Positions 1 through 8,962 of a DNA stretch of 64,000 bases are shown piece by piece. Below the pieces are notes generated by a model that ran no database searches, was not told where the DNA came from, and was given only the letters and a program-made list of their open reading frames with translations. Origin of the DNA: Pseudochelatococcus sp047501465 (GTDB taxonomy: Bacteria > Pseudomonadota > Alphaproteobacteria > Rhizobiales > Beijerinckiaceae); assembly GCF_047501465.1 (NCBI RefSeq), contig NZ_JAZDRL010000001.1, positions 1,364,001 to 1,428,000 on the forward strand, written 5' to 3'. A program made the translations under genes and the position numbers. Each line of letters opens with the position of its first letter. The first letter of the stretch is position 1.

Positions 1-650
1 CCACCACCGCGCGCGTGCTTGAGGCGCTGTTGGCCCGTTGGCCAAATACGCCCAAAGTGCAGCTGATTACCACCGATGGCTTTCTGTTTCCCAATGCGGA
101 GTTGAACCGTCTTGGTATTTTGAGCCGGAAGGGTTTTCCTGAAAGCTACGATACGCCAGCATTGCTGCGGTTCCTGTCGGCGATCAAGGCTGGTGCACGC
201 AATGTGCGCGCGCCAGTTTATTCGCATATGACATATGACGTGGTGCAGGGTGAGGAAATCGTGGTTGATCGGCCCGATATTCTCATCGTTGAGGGGTTGA
301 ATGTGCTCCAGACCGCTCGCCCCCCCAAAGATGGCAGGGCAGTGCCATTCGTCTCTGACTTTTTCGACTTTTCAATCTATGTGGATGCAGACGAAAGCCA
401 GTTGCATGAATGGTATGTCAGCCGTTTCATGAGCTTACGTGAAACCGCATTCCGCGACCCGCAATCCTATTTCCGCCGCTATGCTGAAGTGCCTGAGGAA
501 GAGGCGCTGCAGAAAGCCGAGGAGCTTTGGGGTGGCACGAACCTGATTAACCTGCGCGATAACATCTTGCCGACTCGCCAGCGCGCCAATCTCATATTGC
601 GCAAGGGCGACAGCCATCGCATTGAAGAAGTGGCGTTGCGACGGCTCTAA
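1..650 (+). CDS. coaA: pantothenate kinase, type I (5' end missing)
   Basis: Phosphorylates pantothenate with ATP, the first step of coenzyme A synthesis in the cytoplasm. The reading frame is already open at base 3 and the first residues (TTARVLEALLARWP) are the tail of the P-loop GKSTTARV segment of bacterial CoaA, so roughly the first third of the protein lies outside the window. The following LITTDGFLFPN and KKGFPESYD-like stretch (here RKGFPESYD), the IVEGLNVLQ strand and the FxDFSIYVDA strand are all characteristic of the family. The next gene is convergent. The identification is secure; only the true start is unknown. Confidence 0.93.
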   Translation, partial: TTARVLEALLARWPNTPKVQLITTDGFLFPNAELNRLGILSRKGFPESYDTPALLRFLSAIKAGARNVRAPVYSHMTYDVVQGEEIVVDRPDILIVEGLNVLQTARPPKDGRAVPFVSDFFDFSIYVDADESQLHEWYVSRFMSLRETAFRDPQSYFRRYAEVPEEEALQKAEELWGGTNLINLRDNILPTRQRANLILRKGDSHRIEEVALRRL

Positions 651-667
651 CTGCAGCTTCCTGGCGG

Positions 668-1117
668 TTAAATGTGATAAACGAAGGATGCCATTTCGTC
701 TTTTGGCATGTCGCGCATTTCGGCGAGCGTGCGTTTATCAAGCACGCGCGCGATGGCTTCACGCACTTCCATCATCATCAGGCGCACAGCGCATAGTTGC
801 TCATCCTGGCAGTCGTCGCAGGGGCGATAGGCTGTTTTGCTGGCGCAGGGCAGGGGCGCAAGTGGGCCATCCAGCACGCGCACAACATCGCCAACGATGA
901 TTGTCTCAGGTGGACGTGCCAACATATAGCCGCCGCCCTTGCCCTTCTTGCTGTGCAGAAAGCCAGCATTGCGCAGCTCGCCAAGAATTGCATCAAGGAA
1001 TTTTTTGGGAATATTGTTGCTTTCGGCAATATCTGCCACAAGCGCTGAAGTGCCGGGCTGAAGATGCGCAAGGTGAATGGCAGCCTTGAGGCCGTATTTC
1101 CCCTTTTTTGTTAGCAT
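668..1117 (-). CDS. Rrf2-family transcriptional regulator
   Basis: A 149-residue protein with the N-terminal winged helix of the Rrf2 family (MLTKKGKYGLKAAIHLA, then the recognition region NIPKKFLDAILGELRNAG and the wing KKGKGGGYML). Four cysteines cluster at about residues 91-109 (pattern C-x8-C-x2-C-x5-C), in the position where IscR- and NsrR-like members bind an iron-sulfur cluster, so it may sense iron-sulfur status, nitric oxide or sulfur supply; CymR-like members without a cluster also occur. A cysteine synthase and a rhodanese lie 3-4.5 kb away, which makes a sulfur role possible but is only inference. Convergent with coaA. Confidence 0.88.
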   Translation of the reverse strand: MLTKKGKYGLKAAIHLAHLQPGTSALVADIAESNNIPKKFLDAILGELRNAGFLHSKKGKGGGYMLARPPETIIVGDVVRVLDGPLAPLPCASKTAYRPCDDCQDEQLCAVRLMMMEVREAIARVLDKRTLAEMRDMPKDEMASFVYHI

Positions 1118-1269
1118 GTAGATATATCTCTTATTCTTGGGCGTGCTGCGATAAGATTTCAGTCTGGAATCAGTTCAGGCAATGATTTTTATATCAAGTC
1201 CCTATACTATACAAAATATATAAGCTGAAAGTGATGGTGCAAGGTCATGCGGTTAATCATGGTCTGTCA

Positions 1270-2100
1270 TCACTCACCAGCTGCAACAAGTGCCTTCCAT
1301 ACGCGCTTTGCCTCTACATGGGGGCGCACATCATGGACGCGTAAAATATCCGCTCCTTGTGCTACGGCAAACATATGCGCTGATAACGTGCCATATAGCC
1401 GTTCTTGCGGGGGCTGGTTGATCAACGCGCCGATGAACGACTTGCGTGAAGCGCCAACCAGGATAGGGTAACCTCTCGCGCGCAGTTCTGAAAGCCGGCT
1501 CAGGGCCTCCATGCTTTGGGCGGGCGTCTTTCCAAATCCTATTCCGGGATCAAGAATGATGCTGCCATCATCAATCCCTGCTTGATGAGCGATGGCGATG
1601 GAGCGGTCAAAAAATTGGCATAACTCATCAATCACCTGCAATGAGGGATCAATTTCGGTGCGGTTATGCATCACGATCACTGGCGCACCATGGGCTGCAG
1701 CCACATGGGCGATGTCCGGTTCGCGCTGAAGGCCCCAGACATCATTGATAACCGTTGCACCCGCTTTTAGCGCGGCCTCGGCGGTTGCGGCCTTATACGT
1801 ATCAATGGATATCGGCACGTTTTGGGCGTGAGCAATGGGAGAAATGGCTGCAAGTACTGGAAGAACGCGTGCCTGTTCATCCTCAGCCGAAACTTCCTCA
1901 TGGCCCGGGCGGGTAGACTCACCGCCAACATCAATGATGTCCGCACCCTCCGCCAGCATGATCATGGCATGCGCATGAGCGGCCTCAACGGCGCCAAACA
2001 TGCCCCCATCTGAAAACGAATCCGGTGTTACATTCAAGATCCCCATGATGAGCGGGGTATCTTGACAAAGCCGGCTAAACAATGGGTGGCGAATAGTCAT
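1270..2100 (-). CDS. folP: dihydropteroate synthase
   Basis: Condenses 6-hydroxymethyl-7,8-dihydropterin diphosphate with p-aminobenzoate in folate synthesis, and is the sulfonamide target. The 276-residue protein shows the pterin-binding signature near residue 18 (IMGILNVTPDSFSDGG), then DIIDVGGESTRPG, SIDTYKA, VINDVWG and the C-terminal VGASRKSFIG. Its ATG overlaps the nagA stop by the four-base ATGA arrangement, so it is the third gene of a coupled operon behind the GlcNAc kinase and nagA, a combination with no obvious pathway link. Length and motifs are normal. Confidence 0.95.
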   Translation of the reverse strand: MTIRHPLFSRLCQDTPLIMGILNVTPDSFSDGGMFGAVEAAHAHAMIMLAEGADIIDVGGESTRPGHEEVSAEDEQARVLPVLAAISPIAHAQNVPISIDTYKAATAEAALKAGATVINDVWGLQREPDIAHVAAAHGAPVIVMHNRTEIDPSLQVIDELCQFFDRSIAIAHQAGIDDGSIILDPGIGFGKTPAQSMEALSRLSELRARGYPILVGASRKSFIGALINQPPQERLYGTLSAHMFAVAQGADILRVHDVRPHVEAKRVWKALVAAGE

Positions 2101-3257
2101 TGAGGTGGTGTTCCTATGCCGTTTATCCAGCTTCCACTAACGTTCAAGTCAGCATCCAGAGCCACGAGGTTTGCTTGGTATCCCGGGGTAATTCGGCCAA
2201 GTTCATTCTCTACACGTAAAAACATAGCCGGATAAAGAGAGGCCATGCGTAGCGCTTCTTCCAGTGAAACATCAAGACAATTCACAGTGTTGCGGACGGC
2301 TGAGGCCATATCAAGATCAGAGCCAGCAAGTGTGCCGTCATCAGCTGTCAAGCGACCGTCTGCCCGCGTGATCTGGCGGCCAAGCAGGGCGAACGTATCC
2401 TCACTGAAACCAACGGACGACATGGCATCTGTGACCAGCATCATACGCTCTGGCCCGTGAGCGCGGATAGCGGCTTTCAGCGCGATGGGCGATGCATGGT
2501 GCAGATCGACGATGAGGCCGCAGAAGCTTTCCGGGTCTGTAAAAGCTACACCAACAGGGCCGGGATCACGGCTGGTGAGCGGGGGCATGGCGTTGAAGAG
2601 GTGCGTAAAACCGCTCAAACCGCGGGCGCGTGCATCGATTATTGCCTCAGCACTGGCGGCCGTGTGTCCGGCGGAGAGCACGACACCTGCTGCGATAAGT
2701 TGGTCAATCGCAGTGGCTTCTACCATCTCAGGTGCGAGTGTGACGTGAACACGCATGTTCTCAGGTAGATCGTGCGCTAATGCGGTGATCTGGCGGATGT
2801 CATCATCATCCATCGGCCTGATGAGGGCAGGATCGTGGATGCCCTTGCGAGCGGGGTTCAGGAAGGGGCCTTCGAGATGCACGCCCAGCAATCCGGGCGC
2901 CTGCTGCGCAGCAGCCTCGCGCGTGGCGGCTATGGCTTGTCGCATGCGGGCAGGGGTGTCGGTGATGAAGGTCGGCAAAAAGCCGGTTGTGCCATACGCC
3001 CGATGTGCCGCGCCAATAGCGGTGATGCCTTCTACGTTGGGGCTGTCGTTGAATAAAACGCCGCCACCGCCATTGACCTGCACATCGATAAAGCCTGGCA
3101 CCAGCAATCCTGATGTAGACTGGCGTTCAATCGCGGGATCAAGCGCGCCCTCTGGCGTGACAGCCGTAATGCGCCCTGCGTCAATCACCACTGCATAGCC
3201 ATCAAGCCAGGTCGTATTATCGTTGAAAATGCGCGCGCCGATGAGTGCATAGGTCAT
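2097..3257 (-). CDS. nagA: N-acetylglucosamine-6-phosphate deacetylase
   Basis: Removes the acetyl group of GlcNAc-6-phosphate in amino-sugar and peptidoglycan recycling. The 386-residue amidohydrolase carries PGFIDVQVNGGGGVLFND near residue 55, the metal-site glutamate in HLEGPFLN, the conserved histidines of SAGHTAAS and THLFNAMPP, and the catalytic aspartate of LVTDAMS. It is overlapped by four bases at both ends, by the kinase gene upstream and folP downstream, so the three genes are translationally coupled. The kinase plus deacetylase pair makes a salvage route from GlcNAc to glucosamine-6-phosphate. Confidence 0.95.
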   Translation of the reverse strand: MTYALIGARIFNDNTTWLDGYAVVIDAGRITAVTPEGALDPAIERQSTSGLLVPGFIDVQVNGGGGVLFNDSPNVEGITAIGAAHRAYGTTGFLPTFITDTPARMRQAIAATREAAAQQAPGLLGVHLEGPFLNPARKGIHDPALIRPMDDDDIRQITALAHDLPENMRVHVTLAPEMVEATAIDQLIAAGVVLSAGHTAASAEAIIDARARGLSGFTHLFNAMPPLTSRDPGPVGVAFTDPESFCGLIVDLHHASPIALKAAIRAHGPERMMLVTDAMSSVGFSEDTFALLGRQITRADGRLTADDGTLAGSDLDMASAVRNTVNCLDVSLEEALRMASLYPAMFLRVENELGRITPGYQANLVALDADLNVSGSWINGIGTPPQ

Positions 3258-4168
3258 GCTGCATCTCCATTGCCATGCCCTGCGCTGGCAAAGTTTCTTT
3301 GTGCCATTACTATTGCGCCATCAAGCGCATCTGCGTGTGGGGGGGCGAAACAGGATTGTGCTGCTGGTGATAGCCACGGCTGAATGGTTTGCGCCAAACC
3401 ACCCAGCATATGAACTCGCGGTGCTCCAAGCGTTACGAGTCGCAGTGTCAGCTCACTAATGGCATGGGCCGCTTGCTCAACAATATCACGTGCGTTGGGA
3501 TCGTCCTGGGCCGCATGCGCGTAAGCCAATGGCGCGAAGCGGGCGAAATCTGCGGGCTTGGCCGTGTCCGCCCATTCCACAATGGCTTCAACAGAGGGGC
3601 CTATAGCGGCTAGAATAGCCTCTGTAAGAGGGCTTGCCGGAAAGAGACCGTCGTATACCTTCAGTGTCCGCCGGATGATTTCACGGCCAGTTACAGCGCC
3701 ACTGCCATCATCGGAAACGATAGAGCCCCAACCACCGATGCTGATGCGCTGCTCTTCACGTTCCATGAAGCCGCATACGCCTGTGCCGACAATCAGGATT
3801 GCACCGCGATTATCCGCATGCTCAGCAGCGGTTGCGCCAAGCCAGGCTGTGTAGGCATCGGTGTCGAGAGAGATTGTCGCGAAGGGAAATTCCTGCGCCA
3901 GCAGCCGCGTTCGCGCCACAGGTTGGCCTGCGCCAGCCAGGCCCCAACCGGCGTAGGTGCGTTTCCAGATTGCGTCCTCATCCAGCCCGGCTTGCGCGCG
4001 AGCAGCGGAGGCTGCGTCGAGGATGGATTGACGCACCAGTGCAGGATCAAGCCGTGCATTGGCTGCGCCGCCCATCCCTTCGCCTAAAAGCTTACCAGCT
4101 GCATTGCGCAGCCTTGCACGACAGCTGGTGCCGCCGCCATCGATGCCTAAGAAAAGGGGCTCTGCCAT
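3254..4168 (-). CDS. N-acetylglucosamine kinase-like protein, BadF/BadG/BcrA/BcrD ATPase family
   Basis: A 304-residue ASKHA-fold kinase. The N-terminal phosphate-1 motif FLGIDGGGTSCRARL and the later ILIVGTGVCGF and GGWGSIVSDDGSG motifs are those of the BadF/BadG family that includes eukaryotic and bacterial GlcNAc kinases. Direct coupling to nagA (ATGA overlap) argues that the substrate is N-acetylglucosamine or a related amino sugar. It is the first gene of the kinase-nagA-folP operon; the 91-base gap to cysK upstream is the likely promoter region. Substrate is inferred from context, not from sequence alone. Confidence 0.85.
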   Translation of the reverse strand: MAEPLFLGIDGGGTSCRARLRNAAGKLLGEGMGGAANARLDPALVRQSILDAASAARAQAGLDEDAIWKRTYAGWGLAGAGQPVARTRLLAQEFPFATISLDTDAYTAWLGATAAEHADNRGAILIVGTGVCGFMEREEQRISIGGWGSIVSDDGSGAVTGREIIRRTLKVYDGLFPASPLTEAILAAIGPSVEAIVEWADTAKPADFARFAPLAYAHAAQDDPNARDIVEQAAHAISELTLRLVTLGAPRVHMLGGLAQTIQPWLSPAAQSCFAPPHADALDGAIVMAQRNFASAGHGNGDAA

Positions 4169-4259
4169 TACTTGCCTGCACTGAAACGGATCGGTGTCGA
4201 ATCTGATGGTTGATCGACTATCGATAGCCTATTCGGGCGGGCGGGGGAAATCGTTTGAA

Positions 4260-5303
4260 TCACACGAGGTTTGGCTCAACACCAGGCAGGCGCTCCAGCC
4301 ATTCTGGCACCGGCAGATCCCTGGAATGCAGAAACTCCGGATTGAACAGCTTCGATTGATAACGGTTGCCGTAGTCTGCCAGAATGGTCACGATGGTGTG
4401 TCCGGGGCCAAGCTCTTTCGCCAGCCGGATCGCGCCAGCAATATTAATGGCCGACGAGCCACCCAGAATAAGGCCCTCATTCTGAACCAGATCGAAGATA
4501 TAAGGCAGAGCTTCAGCATCCGAAATCTGATAAGCGAGATCAATTGGCGCGCCTGCAAGGTTTTTGGTGATGCGCCCCTGGCCAATGCCTTCCGTGATCG
4601 AAGAGCCTTCAGATTTAAGTTCGCCGGTGGTGTAATAGCTGTAGAGAGCTGCTCCCAGAGGATCGGCAAGAGCGATTTTAACGTTTTTGCTGCGCTCCTT
4701 CAAAGCAATACCTATGCCAGCCAGTGTGCCGCCGGACCCGACTGAGGCCACAAAGCCATCCACTTTGCCTTCAAGCTGATCCCAGATTTCTGGTCCTGTG
4801 GTTTCGATATGCGCTTGCCGGTTGGCAACGTTATCAAACTGGTTGGCCCACACTGCACCATTGGGATCAGAGGCCGCCAAGGCATCTGCCGTGCGGCCGG
4901 AAACTTTTACGTAATTATTAGGATTGGCATAGGGAACCGCAGGCACTTCCAGCAGTTCTGCTCCTAATAAACGCAGAGCATCCTTCTTTTCCTGTGATTG
5001 CGTTTCGGGGATGACGATGACCGTGCGAAAACCCAGTGCATTGCCAATCACCGCAAGGCCAATCCCGGTGTTTCCGGCTGTGCCCTCCACAATAGTGCCG
5101 CCAGGTGAAAGCGCTCCACGGGCGATGGCATCCCTGATGATGAAGAGCGCAGCCCGGTCTTTGACCGATTGTCCCGGATTCAGGAATTCTGCCTTGCCCA
5201 GAATATTGCAACCTGTGAGTTCTGATGCTTTTCTTAGCCGGATAAGCGGCGTATTGCCCACTGCATCCACTACGCTTTCTGCAACTTTGGCTGCGCTGCT
5301 CAT
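4260..5303 (-). CDS. cysK: cysteine synthase (O-acetylserine sulfhydrylase)
   Basis: A PLP-dependent enzyme making cysteine from O-acetylserine and sulfide. The lysine that binds PLP is in NPGQSVKDRA, the substrate loop is EGTAGNTGIG (alanine where the commonest form has TSGNTG), and the phosphate-binding loop is SVGSGGTLAG. The frame is open from an ATG at 5342, but the ATG at 5303 has GGAG six bases upstream while the first has none, so the start at 5303 (347 residues) is preferred. Some family members act on cystathionine or O-phosphoserine; gene order does not exclude that. Confidence 0.92.
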   Translation of the reverse strand: MSSAAKVAESVVDAVGNTPLIRLRKASELTGCNILGKAEFLNPGQSVKDRAALFIIRDAIARGALSPGGTIVEGTAGNTGIGLAVIGNALGFRTVIVIPETQSQEKKDALRLLGAELLEVPAVPYANPNNYVKVSGRTADALAASDPNGAVWANQFDNVANRQAHIETTGPEIWDQLEGKVDGFVASVGSGGTLAGIGIALKERSKNVKIALADPLGAALYSYYTTGELKSEGSSITEGIGQGRITKNLAGAPIDLAYQISDAEALPYIFDLVQNEGLILGGSSAINIAGAIRLAKELGPGHTIVTILADYGNRYQSKLFNPEFLHSRDLPVPEWLERLPGVEPNLV

Positions 5304-5450
5304 GGGAGGCTCCATCTTTGCAAATCGATCAGATACAGGCATAAAAGAGATTGCCGAATTTGTCCATTTACTTTGTAGATTGGCATATTAAACATTACGC
5401 AGCGTGAATTGCACCAGCCCGAGTGCCGGCTGCCAATGCAGGAGATTTAA

Positions 5451-5795
5451 ATGAGTGCGCAGACATCCAAAGGCATTATTGATCTTGGTATTGATGAGGT
5501 GAAGCAGGGGCTTGCCGATGGCTCGATGCTGCTGATCGATGTGCGCGAGCCCGATGAATATGCAGCTGGCCACATTCCCGGCGCTGTCTCGTTTCCGCTG
5601 TCTACTTTCGATGCTCATGCGCTTCCAGCGGCTGGCGAGCAGCAGATTGTGTTTTCGTGTAACTCAGGCGGGCGCACGCTCCGCGCCATTGCAGCCGCGC
5701 AGGCTGCAGGTGTGGATCTGAACACGCATTACAAGGGTAGCTACAAGGATTGGGTTGCGCATGGCGAGCCAGTCAATACTGGCGATCAGCCATAA
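5451..5795 (+). CDS. rhodanese-like sulfurtransferase, single domain
   Basis: A 114-residue single rhodanese domain. The CH2A-type DVREPDEYAAGHIPGA motif and the active-site loop with Cys70 (FSCNSGGRT) are intact, so persulfide transfer is likely; the physiological acceptor is unknown. An AGGAG lies about seven bases before the ATG. It stands alone between the divergent cysteine synthase gene and the convergent murJ gene, and together with cysK and the Rrf2 regulator suggests a small sulfur-metabolism neighbourhood. Confidence 0.9.
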   Translation: MSAQTSKGIIDLGIDEVKQGLADGSMLLIDVREPDEYAAGHIPGAVSFPLSTFDAHALPAAGEQQIVFSCNSGGRTLRAIAAAQAAGVDLNTHYKGSYKDWVAHGEPVNTGDQP

Positions 5796-5805
5796 TTGTA
5801 GCGCT

Positions 5806-7350
5806 TTAGCCTGGCTGTTTGCGCCTGCGTAGCGGTAGCGGCACGCGCAGCAGCTTCAGGCCTATGAGCAATATCACCCCATAAGCAAAACCACCTGCCG
5901 TTGCCACGATGCCCAAATGAATCAGGGAACGGAAGCGTGGCAGATCGGCTATCCATGAAGCGATATTGGCGTCTGTCAGCAGGGTAGTCAGCGCCAGCGC
6001 TGCACTTGCTGCCATGATTGCGATAAGTGAGCATAGAAGCATGCGGTTTGGCGCGCTCCAACGCCAGCGCACGGCGAGCAGATAGAGCAGCCCGCAGTTC
6101 ACCCACGCGCCTACCGCCGTTCCGAAGGCAAGGCCCGGCGCGCCGAAACGCTTTGCCAGCAAGATTTTCAGCACAACATTGATGGCAATGCCGATAAGCG
6201 ACACAATCGCAGGCGTTGCCGTATCCAGTCTTGAGCGGAAGCTCGCGACCAGCGACGGAATCATTACAATCGCAGGAAGGCCTAATGCATAGGCTGCAAG
6301 CACTGCACCAGCTGCTGCGCCATCTGCATGCGTGAAGGCGCCGTGCCCGAAAAGCGTATTCATAATGAGATCAGGCACAATCAGAAACGCCACCATGAAA
6401 GGCGCTCCCAAAACAAGTGAGAGTGCCAGTGTGCGGTTCTGTGCGCTATGCGCTTCATCGACCCGGTTTGCTGCAATCAGGCGGCTCATTTCGGGCAGCA
6501 GCACCGTGCCTGCAGCAATAGCAATGACGCCGATGGGCAGCTGGTAAAGGCGATCCGCGTAGTAAATCGACGATACCGCGCCTGTTGGTAGCAGGGAGGC
6601 GATGATGGTATCTGCGAACATCGCAATCTGCACGCCAGCGGAACCAATAACAGCCGGCCCTAACGCTTTCAGAAAGGCGCGCATATCGGCATCCAGCTTA
6701 GGGCGCGTGATGCGCGGCGCAATACCCGCCCGCATGGCGTCACCATAGACGAGCGCAAGTTCCAGCACGCCGGCAATCATCACTCCCCAAGCTGCAGCGT
6801 GCCCGGCAGAGGGAAACAGAAAGGCGCATCCCAGTGCCGCGATGATGGAGAGGTTCAGCAGGATTGGTGCGCCCGCAGCTGCCGCAAAGCGCCGCACACC
6901 GTTCAACATGCCCGATATCAATGTTACCAGCGTGATGAAAAATAGGTAGGGGAAGGTAATGCGTGTGAGCGTTACAGCGAGCGTGAATTTTTCGGGATCC
7001 GCCGCAAAGCCCGGAGCAAGCAGTGCGACAACCTGTGGCATGAATGCAAAAGCCAGGCCCAGAATCAGCGACTGCACAACCAGCATCACCGTCCAGACGT
7101 TATCGGCAAAACGGCGTGCCTCGCTCTCACCAATTGCGGTATGCAGACGCGTAAACACCGGGACGAAAGCGGCGTTGAAGGCACCTTCGCCAAAAATGGC
7201 CCGAAAGTGATTGGGTAGCCGCAGCGCAACGAAAAATGCATCAGCAATAAGGCCTGCGCCCAGCAATGCGGCCGTCATCAAATCACGCGCGAGGCCCGTG
7301 ACACGTGACAACAAAGTGAAGCTGCTGACGGATAAAAAGTGTCTAAGCAT
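5806..7350 (-). CDS. murJ: lipid II flippase
   Basis: A 514-residue MOP-superfamily membrane protein with about fourteen hydrophobic segments. It starts with the MurJ signature (LLSRVTGLARDLMTAALLG, then ADAFFVALRLPNHFRAIFGEGAF) carrying conserved arginines of the central cavity. It flips the lipid-linked peptidoglycan precursor across the inner membrane and is normally essential. The downstream neighbour is convergent (rhodanese). A gene for a peptidoglycan-binding membrane protein precedes it by only eight bases, so both may be transcribed together and both act on the cell wall. Confidence 0.95.
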   Translation of the reverse strand: MLRHFLSVSSFTLLSRVTGLARDLMTAALLGAGLIADAFFVALRLPNHFRAIFGEGAFNAAFVPVFTRLHTAIGESEARRFADNVWTVMLVVQSLILGLAFAFMPQVVALLAPGFAADPEKFTLAVTLTRITFPYLFFITLVTLISGMLNGVRRFAAAAGAPILLNLSIIAALGCAFLFPSAGHAAAWGVMIAGVLELALVYGDAMRAGIAPRITRPKLDADMRAFLKALGPAVIGSAGVQIAMFADTIIASLLPTGAVSSIYYADRLYQLPIGVIAIAAGTVLLPEMSRLIAANRVDEAHSAQNRTLALSLVLGAPFMVAFLIVPDLIMNTLFGHGAFTHADGAAAGAVLAAYALGLPAIVMIPSLVASFRSRLDTATPAIVSLIGIAINVVLKILLAKRFGAPGLAFGTAVGAWVNCGLLYLLAVRWRWSAPNRMLLCSLIAIMAASAALALTTLLTDANIASWIADLPRFRSLIHLGIVATAGGFAYGVILLIGLKLLRVPLPLRRRKQPG

Positions 7351-7358
7351 TGTATGGA

Positions 7359-8126
7359 TCAGTTAAGCGACATGCCGCTGGCCACGGATAATGCCTTGCG
7401 CATGGCAGTGTTCATTGGATCACCTGTGACCGGGAGATCCTCCAGCTTTTCAAATGCTGCAATCGCTTGCTGTGTTGCAGGGCCTGCACGACCATCGGGG
7501 GTGATGGCATAGCCCAGCTTCACCAGCGCCTGCTGCACAGGCATGATGCTACCTTGCGCAGCCTTTACTGGTTGCGGTGGTGCACCGTTTGCAATCAGAT
7601 TCGCAATTGGATCATATGTTGCCGCTATTTGAGCTGCGGGCGCGATCACCTTGGTTGACGGAGGGGACGCAGCAATTGCCTGGGCGTTGCTTTCTGCGGG
7701 ACGCGGCGGAGGAATTGAGGCGGTTGTTGCGATTGCTTTGGGGGCGGCCTTTTGGGCAGCTGTCTTTAGCGCAGCCGCTTTGGGAGCCTGTCCCTGTGCA
7801 AATATGGGCGAAGGGTGAAACCCCTCCTGCCGCGAAGTGGCGTTGATGATGATGGATGTGCTTAGCGCAACACCAACGAGACTGCCTACCACCGCAACAG
7901 GATATCGCTGCACGATTGTGAGCAGATAGTGACCGACGAACATTAAGCCGGCAAGGATTGCCGAGGCGAGAAATGCCCCCAGCGTGGTTATAAGATGCGA
8001 TGCTGGTTGAGCATTAGACTTACGTCTCTGCCTGCCTTTCGTCGACGTGCCGGACTTGCGCCCGCGCGTTTGCGCAGGGGAACGCCGGGTGGCGTTGAAG
8101 TCTGAACGGGCGAGGGCTTCACGCAA
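7359..8126 (-). CDS. membrane-anchored peptidoglycan-binding-like protein
   Basis: A 255-residue protein with a basic, arginine-rich N terminus (about residues 1-42), two hydrophobic segments (about 45-70 and 76-95), a long Ala/Pro/Lys-rich linker and a C-terminal PG_binding_1-type domain (QQALVKLGYAITPDGRAGPATQQAIAAFEK). The topology suggests an inner-membrane protein with the wall-binding domain in the periplasm. The frame opens with TTG at 8126 and no ATG occurs before the first membrane segment, so the start is uncertain. It sits eight bases upstream of murJ in the same direction. Specific function unknown. Confidence 0.75.
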   Translation of the reverse strand: MREALARSDFNATRRSPAQTRGRKSGTSTKGRQRRKSNAQPASHLITTLGAFLASAILAGLMFVGHYLLTIVQRYPVAVVGSLVGVALSTSIIINATSRQEGFHPSPIFAQGQAPKAAALKTAAQKAAPKAIATTASIPPPRPAESNAQAIAASPPSTKVIAPAAQIAATYDPIANLIANGAPPQPVKAAQGSIMPVQQALVKLGYAITPDGRAGPATQQAIAAFEKLEDLPVTGDPMNTAMRKALSVASGMSLN

Positions 8127-8348
8127 TGCTATCTTCGCTTCCTATCAGGATGGGAAATGGTGATCCATCTCCCAAATGTCTTCGACTTGTTCTCTTGGGT
8201 GAGCGCTTTGAAAACGACTCACCCTTCAGGACTCATGCTTGGCGATGCAGCCAGAAAGCTATATCGCGCACTGCACAACATACAATGCCATTGAGGCCTA
8301 AACGAACCTTAAAGACGCGCCTCCCGATTAGGTGAGATGCAGAAAGCA

Positions 8349-8843
8349 TTATTGATTGTTGTTCTGCGTCGTAGCGTTATGGCTTGTTACAATTGTTTTG
8401 AAAATATCTCGCTCAGCTCCAGGCCATCCTTTTCTGATGGTGCGAAGCAGCGTTAAATCTGCAGCCTCTTTCATTTCAACAAGCTCTGTTTTTGTTGCCT
8501 CGTTTGCTTCATGCTCTATGTATGTTGGCAGGACATTTGGCGCGATTGATGCAAAGTATATTTCCAGTTTAACGTTGTCATTAAAAGGATAGGGTTCAAT
8601 TGTTTTATAGATACGCTTTGATAAGTTAAATTCTGAAAATATACTTTGGAAACGATTATTGGCACGCATTCTCTCAATACTGTCTTCTGGTGCCGTTAAG
8701 ATGTCGCGAAGCTCGTTCCAGGTATTTATGCCGTATGCTTGGGGTAGAGTATTACTCATTAATGCCGTGAGGAGCACTTCCCCATTGGCTTCTGGTACCT
8801 GAGCCATAGAAAAAGATGCATCTGATGTCGGAGTCATAGTCAT
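8349..8843 (-). CDS. hypothetical protein, possible secreted protein
   Basis: A 164-residue protein that I do not recognise. A good AGGGA Shine-Dalgarno lies seven to eight bases before the ATG, which supports a real gene. The first 20 residues are rich in Ser, Thr and Met (MTMTPTSDASFSMAQ) with no hydrophobic signal peptide, a composition seen in type III secreted proteins, and the gene reads visibly more AT-rich than the genes beside it. The rest is soluble and helix-prone with no membrane segment. It is isolated, with 222 and 119 bases of noncoding DNA at its sides. An effector role is only a hypothesis. Confidence 0.6.
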   Translation of the reverse strand: MTMTPTSDASFSMAQVPEANGEVLLTALMSNTLPQAYGINTWNELRDILTAPEDSIERMRANNRFQSIFSEFNLSKRIYKTIEPYPFNDNVKLEIYFASIAPNVLPTYIEHEANEATKTELVEMKEAADLTLLRTIRKGWPGAERDIFKTIVTSHNATTQNNNQ

Positions 8844-8962
8844 AACATTATCCCTGTATGTTGTTGAAATAAAAGATATTTCTTGTTTCTGGTGAGGTGA
8901 GCTGAGAGACTTTATTAAAGAAAAGAAATTTTAAATTTGAGCATTCGCTCGGCCATATGATG

